A stretch of DNA of 64,000 bases from Pseudomonas fulva (GCF_023517795.1 NZ_CP082928.1:3038001-3102000), one strand, 5' to 3'. Counted from the stretch's first letter, positions 29,751 to 38,596 are shown. Notes: generated by a model from the sequence alone, not told the origin. Translations and numbers: made by a program.

Positions 29751-30410
29751 ATGGATTTCATGACCGCTTTCCAGCATATCGACTGGAGCCAGGTGCTCAG
29801 CCTGACCGTCGAGCATATCGCCCTGGTCGGCATCGCCGTGGGCCTGGCGATTCTCATCGGCGTGCCGCTGGGCATTCTGATGACCCGCTTCCCCTGGCTC
29901 GCCGGGCCGCTGCAGGGCCTGGCCACCGTGGTGCTGACCCTGCCGGCCATCGCCCTGTTCGGCCTGTTGCTGCCGTTCTACTCGCAGTTCGGCCAGGGCC
30001 TCGGCCCATTGCCGGCGGTGACCGCGGTGTTCCTGTATTCGCTGCTGCCGATCCTGCGCAACACCTACCTGGCGCTGACCAGCGTCGAGCCGGGCATCCG
30101 CGAGGCGGGCAAGGGCATCGGCATGAGTTTCTGGCAGCGCCTGCGCATGGTCGACCTGCCGATCGCCGTGCCGGTGATCCTGGCCGGGGTGCGCACCGCC
30201 GTGGTGATGAACATCGGCGTGATGACCATCGCCGCCACCATCGGTGCCGGCGGCCTCGGCGTGCTGATTCTCACCGCCATCAGCCGCAGCGACATGGCGA
30301 CCCTTTTCGTTGGTGCGGTGCTGGTGAGCCTGCTCGCCATCGTCGCCGACCTGTTTTTGCAGTGGCTGCAGAAAACGCTCACTCCCCGTGGCCTGAAAGC
30401 CGCCCACTGA
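29751..30410 (+). CDS. Osmoprotectant ABC transporter permease, second
   Basis: A 219-residue membrane protein like the first permease, with EAGKGIGMSFWQRLRMVDLP as coupling loop and about five hydrophobic segments. It starts one base after the binding-protein stop and ends 10 bases before the ATPase gene. Two permeases make a heterodimeric channel, as in OpuC and OsmU. Confidence 0.88.
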   Translation: MDFMTAFQHIDWSQVLSLTVEHIALVGIAVGLAILIGVPLGILMTRFPWLAGPLQGLATVVLTLPAIALFGLLLPFYSQFGQGLGPLPAVTAVFLYSLLPILRNTYLALTSVEPGIREAGKGIGMSFWQRLRMVDLPIAVPVILAGVRTAVVMNIGVMTIAATIGAGGLGVLILTAISRSDMATLFVGAVLVSLLAIVADLFLQWLQKTLTPRGLKAAH

Positions 30411-30420
30411 GGACTCGAAC

Positions 30421-31575
30421 ATGATTCAACTCGACAAACTGACCAAGAAATTCCAGCAGAAAGGCAAGGATGTCGTCGCGGTAAATGAAGTCAGCCTGAC
30501 CGTCGACGAAGGCCAGATCTGCGTGTTCCTCGGCCCCTCGGGTTGTGGCAAGAGCACCACGCTGAAGATGATCAACCGGCTGATCGCGCCCACCTCCGGG
30601 CGCGTGCTGATCAACGGCGAGGACACCACCGGCATCGACGAAGTGACCCTGCGTCGCAACATCGGCTACGTGATCCAGCAGATCGGCCTGTTTCCCAACA
30701 TGACCATCGAGGAAAACATCACCGTGGTGCCCAAGCTGCTCGGTTGGGACAGGAAGCGCTGCCACGAGCGCGCCGTGGAGCTGATGAGCATGGTGCAACT
30801 CGAGCCCAAACAGTACCTGTCGCGTTACCCGCGCGAGCTGTCCGGCGGCCAGCAGCAGCGTATCGGGGTGATCCGCGCCCTGGCGGCCGACGCCCCGGTG
30901 CTGCTGATGGACGAGCCCTTCGGCGCCGTCGACCCGGTCAACCGCGACGCCATCCAGAACGAGTTCTTCCAGATGCAGCGCGCGCTGAACAAGACGGTGA
31001 TCATGGTCAGCCACGACATCGACGAGGCCATCAAGCTGGGCGACAAGATCGCCATCTTCAAGGACGGCACGCTGCTCCAGTTCGACCATCCGGACACCCT
31101 GCTGGCGCACCCGGCGGACGACTTCGTCAGCGGCTTCGTCGGCCAGGACAGCACACTCAAGCGCCTGCTGCTGATCCGCGCCGAAGACGCCGCCGACGAT
31201 GCACCATCGATTCTGGCCGAAACCAGCATCGCCGATGCCGTGGAGTTGATGGAAGAGCATGACCGCCGCCACCTGGTGGTCACCGATGCCGGCAGGAAGG
31301 CCCTGGGCTACGTGCGCCGCCGCGATATGCGTGGCCAGGGCGGTGCGGTGCAGCCTTTCGTGCAACCGTTCAACGCCACCGCCGCCCACGATGAACACCT
31401 GCGCATCCTGCTGTCGCGCATGTACGAGTTCAACCGCTCGTGGTTGCCGGTGCTCAGCGCCGACAACGACTTCCTTGGCGAGGTCACCCAGGAATCCATC
31501 GCCGACTACCTCAGCTCCGGTCGCTCGCGGGGCAAGAGCAGCATCGTCTCGCCGGCCGAGCAGATCGCCAGCTGA
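30421..31575 (+). CDS. Osmoprotectant ABC transporter ATPase with tandem CBS domains
   Basis: A 384-residue ATPase: Walker A GPSGCGKST (38-46), Q-loop GYVIQQIGLFPNMTI, signature LSGGQQQRIGVIRA, Walker B VLLMDEPFGAVD and switch His in MVSHDIDEA. Residues about 260-375 form two CBS domains (LAETSIADAVELMEEHDRR ... RSWLPVLSADNDFLGEVTQE), which in OpuA-type importers sense ionic strength or cyclic di-AMP. It closes the operon. Confidence 0.92.
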   Translation: MIQLDKLTKKFQQKGKDVVAVNEVSLTVDEGQICVFLGPSGCGKSTTLKMINRLIAPTSGRVLINGEDTTGIDEVTLRRNIGYVIQQIGLFPNMTIEENITVVPKLLGWDRKRCHERAVELMSMVQLEPKQYLSRYPRELSGGQQQRIGVIRALAADAPVLLMDEPFGAVDPVNRDAIQNEFFQMQRALNKTVIMVSHDIDEAIKLGDKIAIFKDGTLLQFDHPDTLLAHPADDFVSGFVGQDSTLKRLLLIRAEDAADDAPSILAETSIADAVELMEEHDRRHLVVTDAGRKALGYVRRRDMRGQGGAVQPFVQPFNATAAHDEHLRILLSRMYEFNRSWLPVLSADNDFLGEVTQESIADYLSSGRSRGKSSIVSPAEQIAS

Positions 31576-31584
31576 CGAATGGCT

Positions 31585-31611
31585 CGAAGCCGGTCAGGCA
31601 TGGCCGGCTTC
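31585..31611. terminator. Hairpin between convergent osmoprotectant operon and cupin gene
   Basis: CGAAGCCGG pairs with CCGGCTTCG over a nine-base loop, in the 54-base gap between two convergent genes. No T-run follows, so as a terminator it is weak. Confidence 0.4.
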
Positions 31612-31629
31612 GGGCGTACCCGTGTTCGT

Positions 31630-31989
31630 TCAGGCCTGTTCGAAGATCACGTAGACCTTGCGGCACGGCTCCAGCACTTCCCAGGTGCCGATGAAACCGG
31701 CCGGGATCACGAAGCGGTCACCGGCCCGCACGGTCTTGGCATTGCCGTCGTTGTCACGCAGCACCGACACGCCCTGGAGGATTTCGCAGTACTCGTGCTC
31801 GCTGTAGCTGACCGTCCATTGGCCGACCTCGCCCTCCCAGATGCCGCTGTTGAATTGCCCGCAGGGGCTGGCGTAATGGTTGCGCACCTGCTGCTGCGGG
31901 TCGCCCTTGAGGATCTTTTCGGCGGCGGGGCGGTAGCTTTCGGTGCTGCCGGTGCTTTGCGCGAAATCGACGATCTGCTGGATATTCAT
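31630..31989 (-). CDS. Cupin domain protein (DUF861, ureidoglycine-aminohydrolase-like)
   Basis: A 119-residue single cupin: GIWEGEVGQWTVSYSEHEYCEILQG holds the first metal-binding motif (His and Glu), and VRAGDRFVIPAGFIGTWEVLEP the second half. Members of this group include EutQ-like and ureidoglycine aminohydrolase-like proteins, but function is often unknown. The ATG at 31989 with GGAAG ahead is the likely start; a TTG six codons upstream is less so. Confidence 0.78.
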   Translation of the reverse strand: MNIQQIVDFAQSTGSTESYRPAAEKILKGDPQQQVRNHYASPCGQFNSGIWEGEVGQWTVSYSEHEYCEILQGVSVLRDNDGNAKTVRAGDRFVIPAGFIGTWEVLEPCRKVYVIFEQA

Positions 31990-32184
31990 ATTCGCTTCCC
32001 TGGTCAACGTGAACGTACGTCGATCTTCCCATGGCCATTGCGGGCCAGGGGCGGCGCGGCGTAACGATTTGTTCGAGTCTATGTTTAAGAAAATGAACGC
32101 AGCAAGGGCATTTGGCCACCAACTGTCAAGAATATTGAAAACTCTGCGAGCGCTGGTTTAGTGTGGTTCGCAGTTTTCGGCCGG

Positions 32185-32325
32185 TAGGGCCCCTTGAAAA
32201 ACGTAGGCGAGGCCGCTGGCGCGAGGCGAAAACAGGCGAAGACGTGGCGCTTACGTGCGGTAATGAGCCTTTCTCAGCCTGTTTAACGCCGCGATGGCAA
32301 CGCAGTCGTTTTTAGGGGTGTCCTA
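32185..32325. repeat. 141-bp MITE-like repeat upstream of kauB
   Basis: Imperfect terminal inverted repeats, TAGGGCCCCTTGAAAAACG at the left and CGTTTTTAGGGGTGTCCTA at the right. The interior, read on the minus strand, has AACAGGCTGAGAAAGGCTCA, GCACGTAAG and CGCCTGTTTT in the same order as the element at 63656-63827. It lies in the 390-base gap between the cupin gene and kauB, 54 bases before the kauB start, so it may affect the promoter. Confidence 0.75.
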
Positions 32326-32379
32326 TAGCGGCTCACCACAGGCGCCCATGCGCCTTCACCGACCAGAGAGGATGATCAG

Positions 32380-33873
32380 ATGACCGGTTTGACCCGTACC
32401 GATTGGGAACAGCGTGCCAAGGATCTGAAAATCGAGACCCGCGCCTTCGTGCAGGGCGAATACCAGGCTGCCCAGAGCGGTGAGACCTTCGATTGCATCA
32501 GCCCGGTCGACGGCCGGGTGCTTGGCCAGGTCGCCAGCTGCGACCTGGCGGACGCCGAGCTGGCGGTGAAATCGGCCCGTGCCGCCTTCGATTCCGGGGT
32601 GTGGTCGCGTATTGCCCCGGCCAAGCGCAAGGCCAAGATGATCCGCTTCGCCGAGCTGCTGATGGCCAACGCCGAGGAGCTGGCGCTGCTGGAAACCCTG
32701 GACATGGGCAAGCCGATCAGCGATTCCCTGGGCATCGACATTCCGGCCGCGGCCAACGCCATTCGCTGGAGCGCCGAGGCCATCGACAAGGTCTACGACG
32801 AAGTCGCCCCGACGCCGCACGACCAGCTTGGCCTGGTGACCCGCGAGCCGGTTGGCGTGGTGGCAGCCATCGTGCCGTGGAACTTCCCACTGCTGATGTC
32901 CAGCTGGAAGCTCGGCCCGGCCCTGGCCACCGGCAACTCGGTGATCCTCAAGCCCTCCGAGAAGTCGCCGCTGACCGCCATTCGGGTGGCCGCCCTGGCC
33001 GTCGAGGCCGGTATACCGGCTGGTGTGTTCAACGTGCTGCCCGGTTACGGCCACACCGTCGGCAAGGCCCTGGCGCTGCACATGGACGTCGACACCATCG
33101 TGTTCACCGGTTCGACCAAGATCGCCAAGCAGCTGATGATCTACGCCGGCGAATCGAACATGAAGCGCGTGTGGCTGGAGGCGGGCGGCAAGAGCCCCAA
33201 CATCGTCTTTGCCGATGCGCCGGACCTCAAGGCCGCTGCCGAGTCCGCCGCCAGCGCCATCGCCTTCAACCAAGGCGAAGTGTGCACCGCCGGCTCGCGG
33301 CTGCTGGTGGAAAATTCCATCAAGGAGCGCTTCCTGCCGATGGTGGTCGAGGCCCTGAAAGGCTGGCAGGCCGGCAACCCGCTGGACCCGGACACCAACG
33401 TCGGCGCCCTGGTCGACACCCAGCAGATGGACACCGTGCTGCGCTATATCGAGGCCGGGCACAAGGACGGCGCCAAGCTGCTGATCGGCGGCAAGCGCAC
33501 CCTGGAGGAGAGCGGCGGCACCTACGTCGAGCCGACCATCTTCGACGGCGTGACCAATGCCATGACCATCGCCCGCGAAGAAATCTTTGGCCCGGTGCTC
33601 TCGGTGATCGGTTTCGACAGCGCCGAGCAGGCCGTGCAGATCGCCAACGACACCGTGTATGGCCTGGCCGCGGCGGTGTGGACGGCGGACATCTCCAAGG
33701 CGCACCTGACCGCCCGCGCTCTGCGCGCCGGCAGCGTGTGGGTCAACCAGTACGACGGCGGCGACATGACCGCGCCGTTCGGGGGCTTCAAGCAGTCGGG
33801 CAACGGCCGTGACAAGTCGCTGCACGCCTTCGACAAGTACACCGAACTGAAAGCCACCTGGATCAAGCTCTGA
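32380..33873 (+). CDS. kauB: Aldehyde dehydrogenase KauB (4-guanidino/4-aminobutyraldehyde dehydrogenase)
   Basis: A 497-residue NAD(P)-dependent aldehyde dehydrogenase, full length and very like P. aeruginosa KauB, which oxidises 4-guanidinobutyraldehyde, 4-aminobutyraldehyde and related aldehydes from arginine and polyamine breakdown. Catalytic residues are seen: Asn168 in VPWNFP, Glu267 in LEAGGKSPN and Cys302 in GEVCTAGS; NAD contact is FTGSTKIAK. The neighbourhood (pauB-like oxidase, MocR regulator, dad genes, pauR) is the amine-catabolic region. GAGAGGATG lies before the ATG. Confidence 0.93.
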   Translation: MTGLTRTDWEQRAKDLKIETRAFVQGEYQAAQSGETFDCISPVDGRVLGQVASCDLADAELAVKSARAAFDSGVWSRIAPAKRKAKMIRFAELLMANAEELALLETLDMGKPISDSLGIDIPAAANAIRWSAEAIDKVYDEVAPTPHDQLGLVTREPVGVVAAIVPWNFPLLMSSWKLGPALATGNSVILKPSEKSPLTAIRVAALAVEAGIPAGVFNVLPGYGHTVGKALALHMDVDTIVFTGSTKIAKQLMIYAGESNMKRVWLEAGGKSPNIVFADAPDLKAAAESAASAIAFNQGEVCTAGSRLLVENSIKERFLPMVVEALKGWQAGNPLDPDTNVGALVDTQQMDTVLRYIEAGHKDGAKLLIGGKRTLEESGGTYVEPTIFDGVTNAMTIAREEIFGPVLSVIGFDSAEQAVQIANDTVYGLAAAVWTADISKAHLTARALRAGSVWVNQYDGGDMTAPFGGFKQSGNGRDKSLHAFDKYTELKATWIKL

Positions 33874-33887
33874 TCCTGCAGGGATGA

Positions 33888-33907
33888 GGCTCGCCAGCCG
33901 GCGAGCC
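33888..33907 (+). terminator. Small hairpin after kauB
   Basis: GGCTCGCC pairs with GGCGAGCC over a four-base loop, 14 bases past the kauB stop, with no T-run. It precedes the larger split hairpin at 33919-34211. Confidence 0.4.
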
Positions 33908-33918
33908 AGTGCAGACCG

Positions 33919-34220
33919 GCGGCCGGGCTCCTAGGGTCTGTTGCCATTTCAACGCGAGCCGCGTTGCCGCGATAAATCTCGCCAGGCGAGGCGGAGGACG
34001 CAGGGAATGGTATTCCCTTTTCAAGTCCTCCAACGACGCATGGCGAGATTTATCGCACAACCCGAAGGGCCGGGCCCGTTTTGCCGCGATACTGCGTTTC
34101 TCGCCGGCTCATTTAACCCATTAAACTTCGCGGCTCGTGCCTTGCCTCGCGGCAAAACGGGCTCCGGCGCGGCCGTGCGTGAAACGGCAACAGACCCTGG
34201 AGCCCGGCCGCTGTGCTTTT
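33919..34220 (+). terminator. Hairpin arms of a kauB terminator split by a MITE
   Basis: GCGGCCGGGCTCC (33919-33931) and GGAGCCCGGCCGC (34199-34211) are perfect 13-base complements, followed by TGTGCTTTT. Between them sits the 266-bp repeat. Without it, the arms form a strong rho-independent terminator with a loop of one or a few bases. Confidence 0.75.
33933..34198. repeat. 266-bp structured MITE-like element, copy 2
   Basis: Same family as 10662-10926. The left end AGGGTCTGTTGCCATTTCA complements the right end TGAAACGGCAACAGACCCT with one change. Internal hairpins match copy 1 in position: GATAAATCTCGCCA against TGGCGAGATTTATC, and 34078-34089 against 34147-34158. The two copies differ at paired positions in ways that keep pairing. 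No direct repeat flanks it. Confidence 0.87.
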
Positions 34221-34233
34221 ACTGGAGTCAGTG

Positions 34234-35376
34234 ATGCGTTGGGGTACCTACTTTGCCGTCTGCCTGGCGGTGATCAGCATCGGCCTGGCCATGGGCGTGA
34301 CCATGCCGCTGGTGTCGTTGCGCCTGGAGAGCTGGGGCTACGGCTCGTTCGCCATCGGCATCATGGCGGCCACGCCGGCCATTGGCGTGCTGCTGGGCGC
34401 CTCGCTGGCCGGCCGGCTGGCCTCGCGCTGCCCCACGCCGCGGTTGATGCAGCTGTGCCTGTTGGCTGGCGCGCTGTCGGTCACCGGCCTGGCGCTGCTG
34501 CAGAGCTACCCGGTGTGGATCGTGCTGCGCCTGCTGCTCGGCGTGACCCTCACCGTGGTGTTCATCCTCGGCGAGAGCTGGATCAACCAGCTGGCCGTGG
34601 AGAAGTGGCGTGGCCGCCTGGTGGCGCTGTATGGCACCGGCTACGCCCTGAGCCAGCTGTGCGGGCCGCTGCTGCTCAGCGTACTGGGTACCGATACCGA
34701 CCTGGGGTTCTGGTTTGGTGTGTCGCTGCTGATCGGCGGCTCGCTGCTGTTGATCGGCCGCACCGGCGCGCCGGTGGTCGATGCGCACAGTGCCTCCGGG
34801 CGCGGCCTGCTGGTGTTCTGCCAGCGCATGCCGGCGATCGCCTGGGCGGTGATGCTGTTCGCCGCCTTCGAGGCGATGATGCTCACCCTGCTGCCGATCT
34901 ACGGCCTGCGCCAGGGCTTCACCCAGGAAGTGGCGTTGTTCATGGCCAGCGTGGTGGTGGTCGGCGATGCCGTGCTGCAGTTGCCCATCGGCCTGCTGGC
35001 CGACCGCATTTCGCGGGTCACGTTGTTCCGGGCCTGTGGCGTGGTACTGCTGTTCTCCAGCCTGGGCATTCCGCTGCTGTTGCACACGCCGCTGATCTGG
35101 CCGGTGCTGGTGCTGTTCGGCGCCAGCGCCGGTGGCCTGTTCACCCTGTCGCTGATCCTCATCGGCGAGCGCTTTCGCGATGACCAGCTGGTGCGTGCCA
35201 ATGCCCACGTGGCGCAGCTGTGGGGCATCGGCTGCCTGATCGGGCCGCTGGCCACCGGCGCGGTCAGCCAGTGGGTCAGCGGGCATGCATTGCCGATGCT
35301 GATGGCGGTCGGTGCAGCGGCGTTCATCTGGCTGGCCTGGCGGCCCCGTGCCTTTGATGAGCAGGTGGCGCTATAG
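34234..35376 (+). CDS. MFS transporter near kauB
   Basis: A 380-residue major facilitator with about 12 membrane segments (FAVCLAVISIGLAMGVTMPL, ILGESWINQLAVEKWRGRLVALY, QLPIGLLADRISRVTLF). It resembles YcaD/sugar-type carriers; the substrate is unknown. From synteny it sits next to kauB as in P. aeruginosa. GGAG stands ahead of the chosen ATG. Its stop shares the palindrome CTATAG with the stop of the convergent PLD gene. Confidence 0.85.
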   Translation: MRWGTYFAVCLAVISIGLAMGVTMPLVSLRLESWGYGSFAIGIMAATPAIGVLLGASLAGRLASRCPTPRLMQLCLLAGALSVTGLALLQSYPVWIVLRLLLGVTLTVVFILGESWINQLAVEKWRGRLVALYGTGYALSQLCGPLLLSVLGTDTDLGFWFGVSLLIGGSLLLIGRTGAPVVDAHSASGRGLLVFCQRMPAIAWAVMLFAAFEAMMLTLLPIYGLRQGFTQEVALFMASVVVVGDAVLQLPIGLLADRISRVTLFRACGVVLLFSSLGIPLLLHTPLIWPVLVLFGASAGGLFTLSLILIGERFRDDQLVRANAHVAQLWGIGCLIGPLATGAVSQWVSGHALPMLMAVGAAAFIWLAWRPRAFDEQVAL

Positions 35377-36924
35377 CATCTTCTCCAGGCCGATGGCCCG
35401 GGCGAACCAGGCGTTGAAGCGCCGCCAGCGGCTGCCGGGCTCTTCGCCGAGGACGAATTCCTTGCCGTCGTCCTCGCCGACCCAGACCATCCGCGTCGCA
35501 CCGTTGGCGTCGTGCTGCAGGCGCACTTCGTAACTGACCGAGGGCTTCATGCCCTGCAGTGCCAGCTCGCGCAGGTAGGCGGCGAGCCTGGGGCTGTCGA
35601 CCAGCACGCCGACCTCGGTATTCCACAGTACCGAGCGCGGGTCGACGTTGAAGGAGCCGACGAAGGATTTCTGCTTGTCGATGACGATGGCCTTGCTGTG
35701 CAGGCTGGAGTTGGAGCTGCCGCTGAAGCTGTAGGCCGGCGGCGAATCCGCACCCGGCTGACTGCGCAGCTCGTACAGGCGCATGCCGTGCTCGAGCATT
35801 TCCTGGCGATAGGGCGCGTAGCCGCCATGCACGGCGGGCACATCGGTGGCTTCCAGGGCATTGGTGAGCAGGCGGATGTCCACGCCGTTGTCGGCCAGGC
35901 CGATCAGGTACTGCAGACCGGCGGGGGCGGGCACGAAGTAGGCGGATACCATCACCAGGTCGCTCTTGGCCCCCTGCAGATGCGGCGCCAACTGGGTGGT
36001 GAGCAGCAACTGCGGGTCCGGTTCGCCGCTGGCCAGCACCTTGCTTGGTGCGTCCCACAGCGCGGTGCCCGGCGCCCAGATCAGCTCGTCGAGCCAGGCC
36101 TGCAGCTTCGGCTCGTGCTGGTAGGCGAGCAGGCGTTCGTACAGCTCCGGTTGCTCGACGCGGGCGGTGTCCAGGTAGTCGCGCAGGCCCTTGCGCGCCT
36201 TGTCCAGATCCTTTTGCGAGGGCTGGCGCCAGACGAAGGCCTCGATGGGTTTGCTCAGCCGGCTGTTCCAGTACTGATCGAAGCTCTCTGCCAGATCCTT
36301 GGCCACCGGGCCGACGGACAGCATATCGATGTCGGTGAAGTTCATGTTCGGTTCGGCGTCAAAATACTCGTCGCCCAGGTTGCGCCCGCCGACGATGGCC
36401 GCCGCGCTGTCGGCCAGCCACAGCTTGTTGTGCATGCGCCGGTGCTGCTGGGAGAGGTTCAGGCCGCGGCCGATCACCCGGGTGACGCCGGTCAGGCGGC
36501 CCAGGTGCAGGGGGTTGAAGACGCGGATCTGGATGTTCGGGTGGGCGGCCAGCAGGGCGATCCTGTAGTCCTCGCCGTCACTGGTGGTGTCGTCGAGCAG
36601 GATGCGGATGCGCACGCCGCGGTCGGCGGCCTGCAGCAGCTCCTTGACCAGTGCGCGGGTGCTCAGGCCGTCGTGCACGATGTAGTACTGCAGATCGAGG
36701 CTGTGCTGCGCCGCGCGAATCAGCTCGGCGCGGGCGGCGAAGGCTTCGTTGCTGGCCGGTAGCAGGCGAAAGCCGGAGTGGCCCCCATGTTCGGCGGCGC
36801 GCGCCGCGAGCCCTGCGCCGAACGACGAATCGGCGACGGCCATGGCCTGGCTGGGCACGATGGGCACCTGGTTGGTACAGCCGCCGAGAATCAACAGGGC
36901 GATAAAGAGCACGCGCAAGGGCAA
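35371..36924 (-). CDS. Phospholipase D-family lipoprotein (cardiolipin synthase-like)
   Basis: A 517-residue protein with two HKD motifs, HNKLWLAD followed by GGRN and HSKAIVID followed by GSFN, which together form one phosphatidyl-transfer active site. The N-terminus from a TTG at 36924 reads as a lipoprotein signal with lipobox LGGC; GGAGG lies eight bases upstream. Related proteins are cardiolipin synthase C (ClsC/YmdC) or periplasmic PLDs. Its cell place is probably the periplasmic face of a membrane. The true start could be the next TTG or GTG a few codons on. Confidence 0.85.
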   Translation of the reverse strand: MPLRVLFIALLILGGCTNQVPIVPSQAMAVADSSFGAGLAARAAEHGGHSGFRLLPASNEAFAARAELIRAAQHSLDLQYYIVHDGLSTRALVKELLQAADRGVRIRILLDDTTSDGEDYRIALLAAHPNIQIRVFNPLHLGRLTGVTRVIGRGLNLSQQHRRMHNKLWLADSAAAIVGGRNLGDEYFDAEPNMNFTDIDMLSVGPVAKDLAESFDQYWNSRLSKPIEAFVWRQPSQKDLDKARKGLRDYLDTARVEQPELYERLLAYQHEPKLQAWLDELIWAPGTALWDAPSKVLASGEPDPQLLLTTQLAPHLQGAKSDLVMVSAYFVPAPAGLQYLIGLADNGVDIRLLTNALEATDVPAVHGGYAPYRQEMLEHGMRLYELRSQPGADSPPAYSFSGSSNSSLHSKAIVIDKQKSFVGSFNVDPRSVLWNTEVGVLVDSPRLAAYLRELALQGMKPSVSYEVRLQHDANGATRMVWVGEDDGKEFVLGEEPGSRWRRFNAWFARAIGLEKML

Positions 36925-36986
36925 GGTTGCAGCCTCCAATCGGCTGTGCGGATGTGCTGATAGGACGCCGCTGCGCTGGGAAAGAT

Positions 36987-38420
36987 TCAGTCTCTTGGCG
37001 GTGACGAGGCGTCGAGCATGGCCGTGACGGTTTCCCCCACCTTGCGTACCGCTGCTTCGATGGTCGGGTTGGGGCGCGTGGCGTAGTTCATGCGCAGGCA
37101 ATTGCGGTACTTGCCGGCAGCGGAAAAGATGCTGCCCGGCGCCACCTGGATCTTGTGCGCGGCCAGCTCGCGGTTCAGGCGCTGGCTGTCGAAGCCCTCG
37201 GGCATTTCCAGCCACAGCATGAAGCTGCCCTGGGGACGGCTGACCCGCACCGAGGGCGGAAAGTAGCGGCTGACCCAGTCGCTCATCTGTTCCAGGTTGC
37301 GGGCGTACTGGCCGCGCATGCGGCGCAGGTGCGGTTCGTAGTGACCGCCTTCGATGTATTCGGCCAGCGCCAGCTGCGGCAGCTGCGCGGTGGCGCCGGT
37401 ACCCATGTACTTCATGTGCAGCACCTGGTTCAGGTAGCGGCCCGGGGCGATCCAGCCGACGCGAAAGCCCGGCGCCAGGGTCTTGGAAAACGAGCTGCAG
37501 AGCAGCACCCGGCCGTCGTCATCGTAGGACTTGATGGTGCGCGGGCGCGGGTAGTGAAAGGCCAGCTCGCCGTACACGTCGTCCTCGATGATCGCCACGT
37601 CGTGACGCTGGGCCAGGGCCAGCAGGGCGCGCTTGTTGGCCTCGGGCATGATGTAACCCAGCGGGTTGTTGCAGTTGGGGGTGAGCTGGATGGCCTTGAT
37701 CGGCCACTGCTCCAGAGCCAGCTCCAGGGCCTCGAGGCTGATGCCGGTGAGCGGATCGGTGGGCAGTTCCAGGGCCTTCATGCCGAAGCCCTTGAGCGCC
37801 TGCATCACGCCGTGGAAGCTCGGCGAGTCGACGGCGACGATATCGCCCGGCACGCAGATCGCCCGGATCGCCGCCGACAGCGCCTCGTGGCAGCCGGTGG
37901 TGACGACGATGTCCTCGTGGCTCAGCTGGCAACCGGAGTCCAGGGTCAGGCGGGCGATCTGCTCGCGCAGGCGCGTGTCACCGTAGATGCTGCCGTAGGT
38001 GAGGGTGTGCAGGTCCTGCTTGCGGCTCAGCCGTGACAACGCGCGCAACAGTGGCTTGAGCGTCGGGCTGTCGATATCCGGGCGACCGCGGCCCAGTTGG
38101 ACGAAATCGTTGCGTGGCGAGGGGGCGATCTGTTCCAGCACCTGGTCCCACTGCGAGACGTCCACGGGGCGCTGCGGCGCCCGGCTGATCTTGGGCAGCG
38201 CCGGCTTGTCGCGGCCTTGCGGCACGAAGTAGCCGGATTTCGGTTTCGGCAGCGCCAGGCCGCGGTCTTCCAGATGGCGGTAGGCCTGCTGCACGGTGCT
38301 CAGGCTGACCCCATGTTCCTGGCTCAGGGCGCGCACCGAGGGCAGCCGGTCACCCGGTCGATACAGGCCCTGCTCGATGCGTTCGCCGAGCAGGTCGGCC
38401 AGATTGGTGTAGAGGGTCAT
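36987..38420 (-). CDS. MocR-family regulator (GntR HTH fused to aminotransferase domain)
   Basis: A 477-residue protein. Residues 1 to about 70 form a GntR winged HTH (GDRLPSVRALSQEHGVSLST ... DRGLALPKPKSGYFV). Residues about 110-470 form a fold-type I aminotransferase domain with the PLP-binding Lys in CSSFSKTLAPGFRVG and NCNNPLGYIM. Such proteins sense amino compounds via PLP, as GabR does for GABA. Being in an amine-catabolic cluster, it may sense a polyamine-derived metabolite. Inverted CCATAC sites lie just upstream. Confidence 0.9.
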   Translation of the reverse strand: MTLYTNLADLLGERIEQGLYRPGDRLPSVRALSQEHGVSLSTVQQAYRHLEDRGLALPKPKSGYFVPQGRDKPALPKISRAPQRPVDVSQWDQVLEQIAPSPRNDFVQLGRGRPDIDSPTLKPLLRALSRLSRKQDLHTLTYGSIYGDTRLREQIARLTLDSGCQLSHEDIVVTTGCHEALSAAIRAICVPGDIVAVDSPSFHGVMQALKGFGMKALELPTDPLTGISLEALELALEQWPIKAIQLTPNCNNPLGYIMPEANKRALLALAQRHDVAIIEDDVYGELAFHYPRPRTIKSYDDDGRVLLCSSFSKTLAPGFRVGWIAPGRYLNQVLHMKYMGTGATAQLPQLALAEYIEGGHYEPHLRRMRGQYARNLEQMSDWVSRYFPPSVRVSRPQGSFMLWLEMPEGFDSQRLNRELAAHKIQVAPGSIFSAAGKYRNCLRMNYATRPNPTIEAAVRKVGETVTAMLDASSPPRD

Positions 38421-38429
38421 GTTCGCATG

Positions 38430-38515
38430 CCGGTATGGAAGGGAATCAGCTGAACCATACAGATGGCCCTGGTAGGGACCATTCAGTTCGGCGTGGGCCG
38501 ATCTGTATGGATTTA
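38430..38515. promoter_or_regulatory. Candidate operator array for the MocR regulator
   Basis: CCATACAGAT (38455-38464) and ATCTGTATGG (38501-38510) are perfect inverted repeats, centre-to-centre about 46 bases. A third GTATGG lies at 38433, and GGGAAT / ATTCCC flank the pair. MocR dimers usually bind two spaced half-sites, and the array lies between the regulator gene and the divergent DUF1127 gene. Confidence 0.6.
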
Positions 38516-38596
38516 ATTCCCTTTCTTTGCATCTGTCATGCTTTTTCGCCGCCCCCCATCATGATCTCCCATGACCCCAATGCGCAGGAGAGCGAC

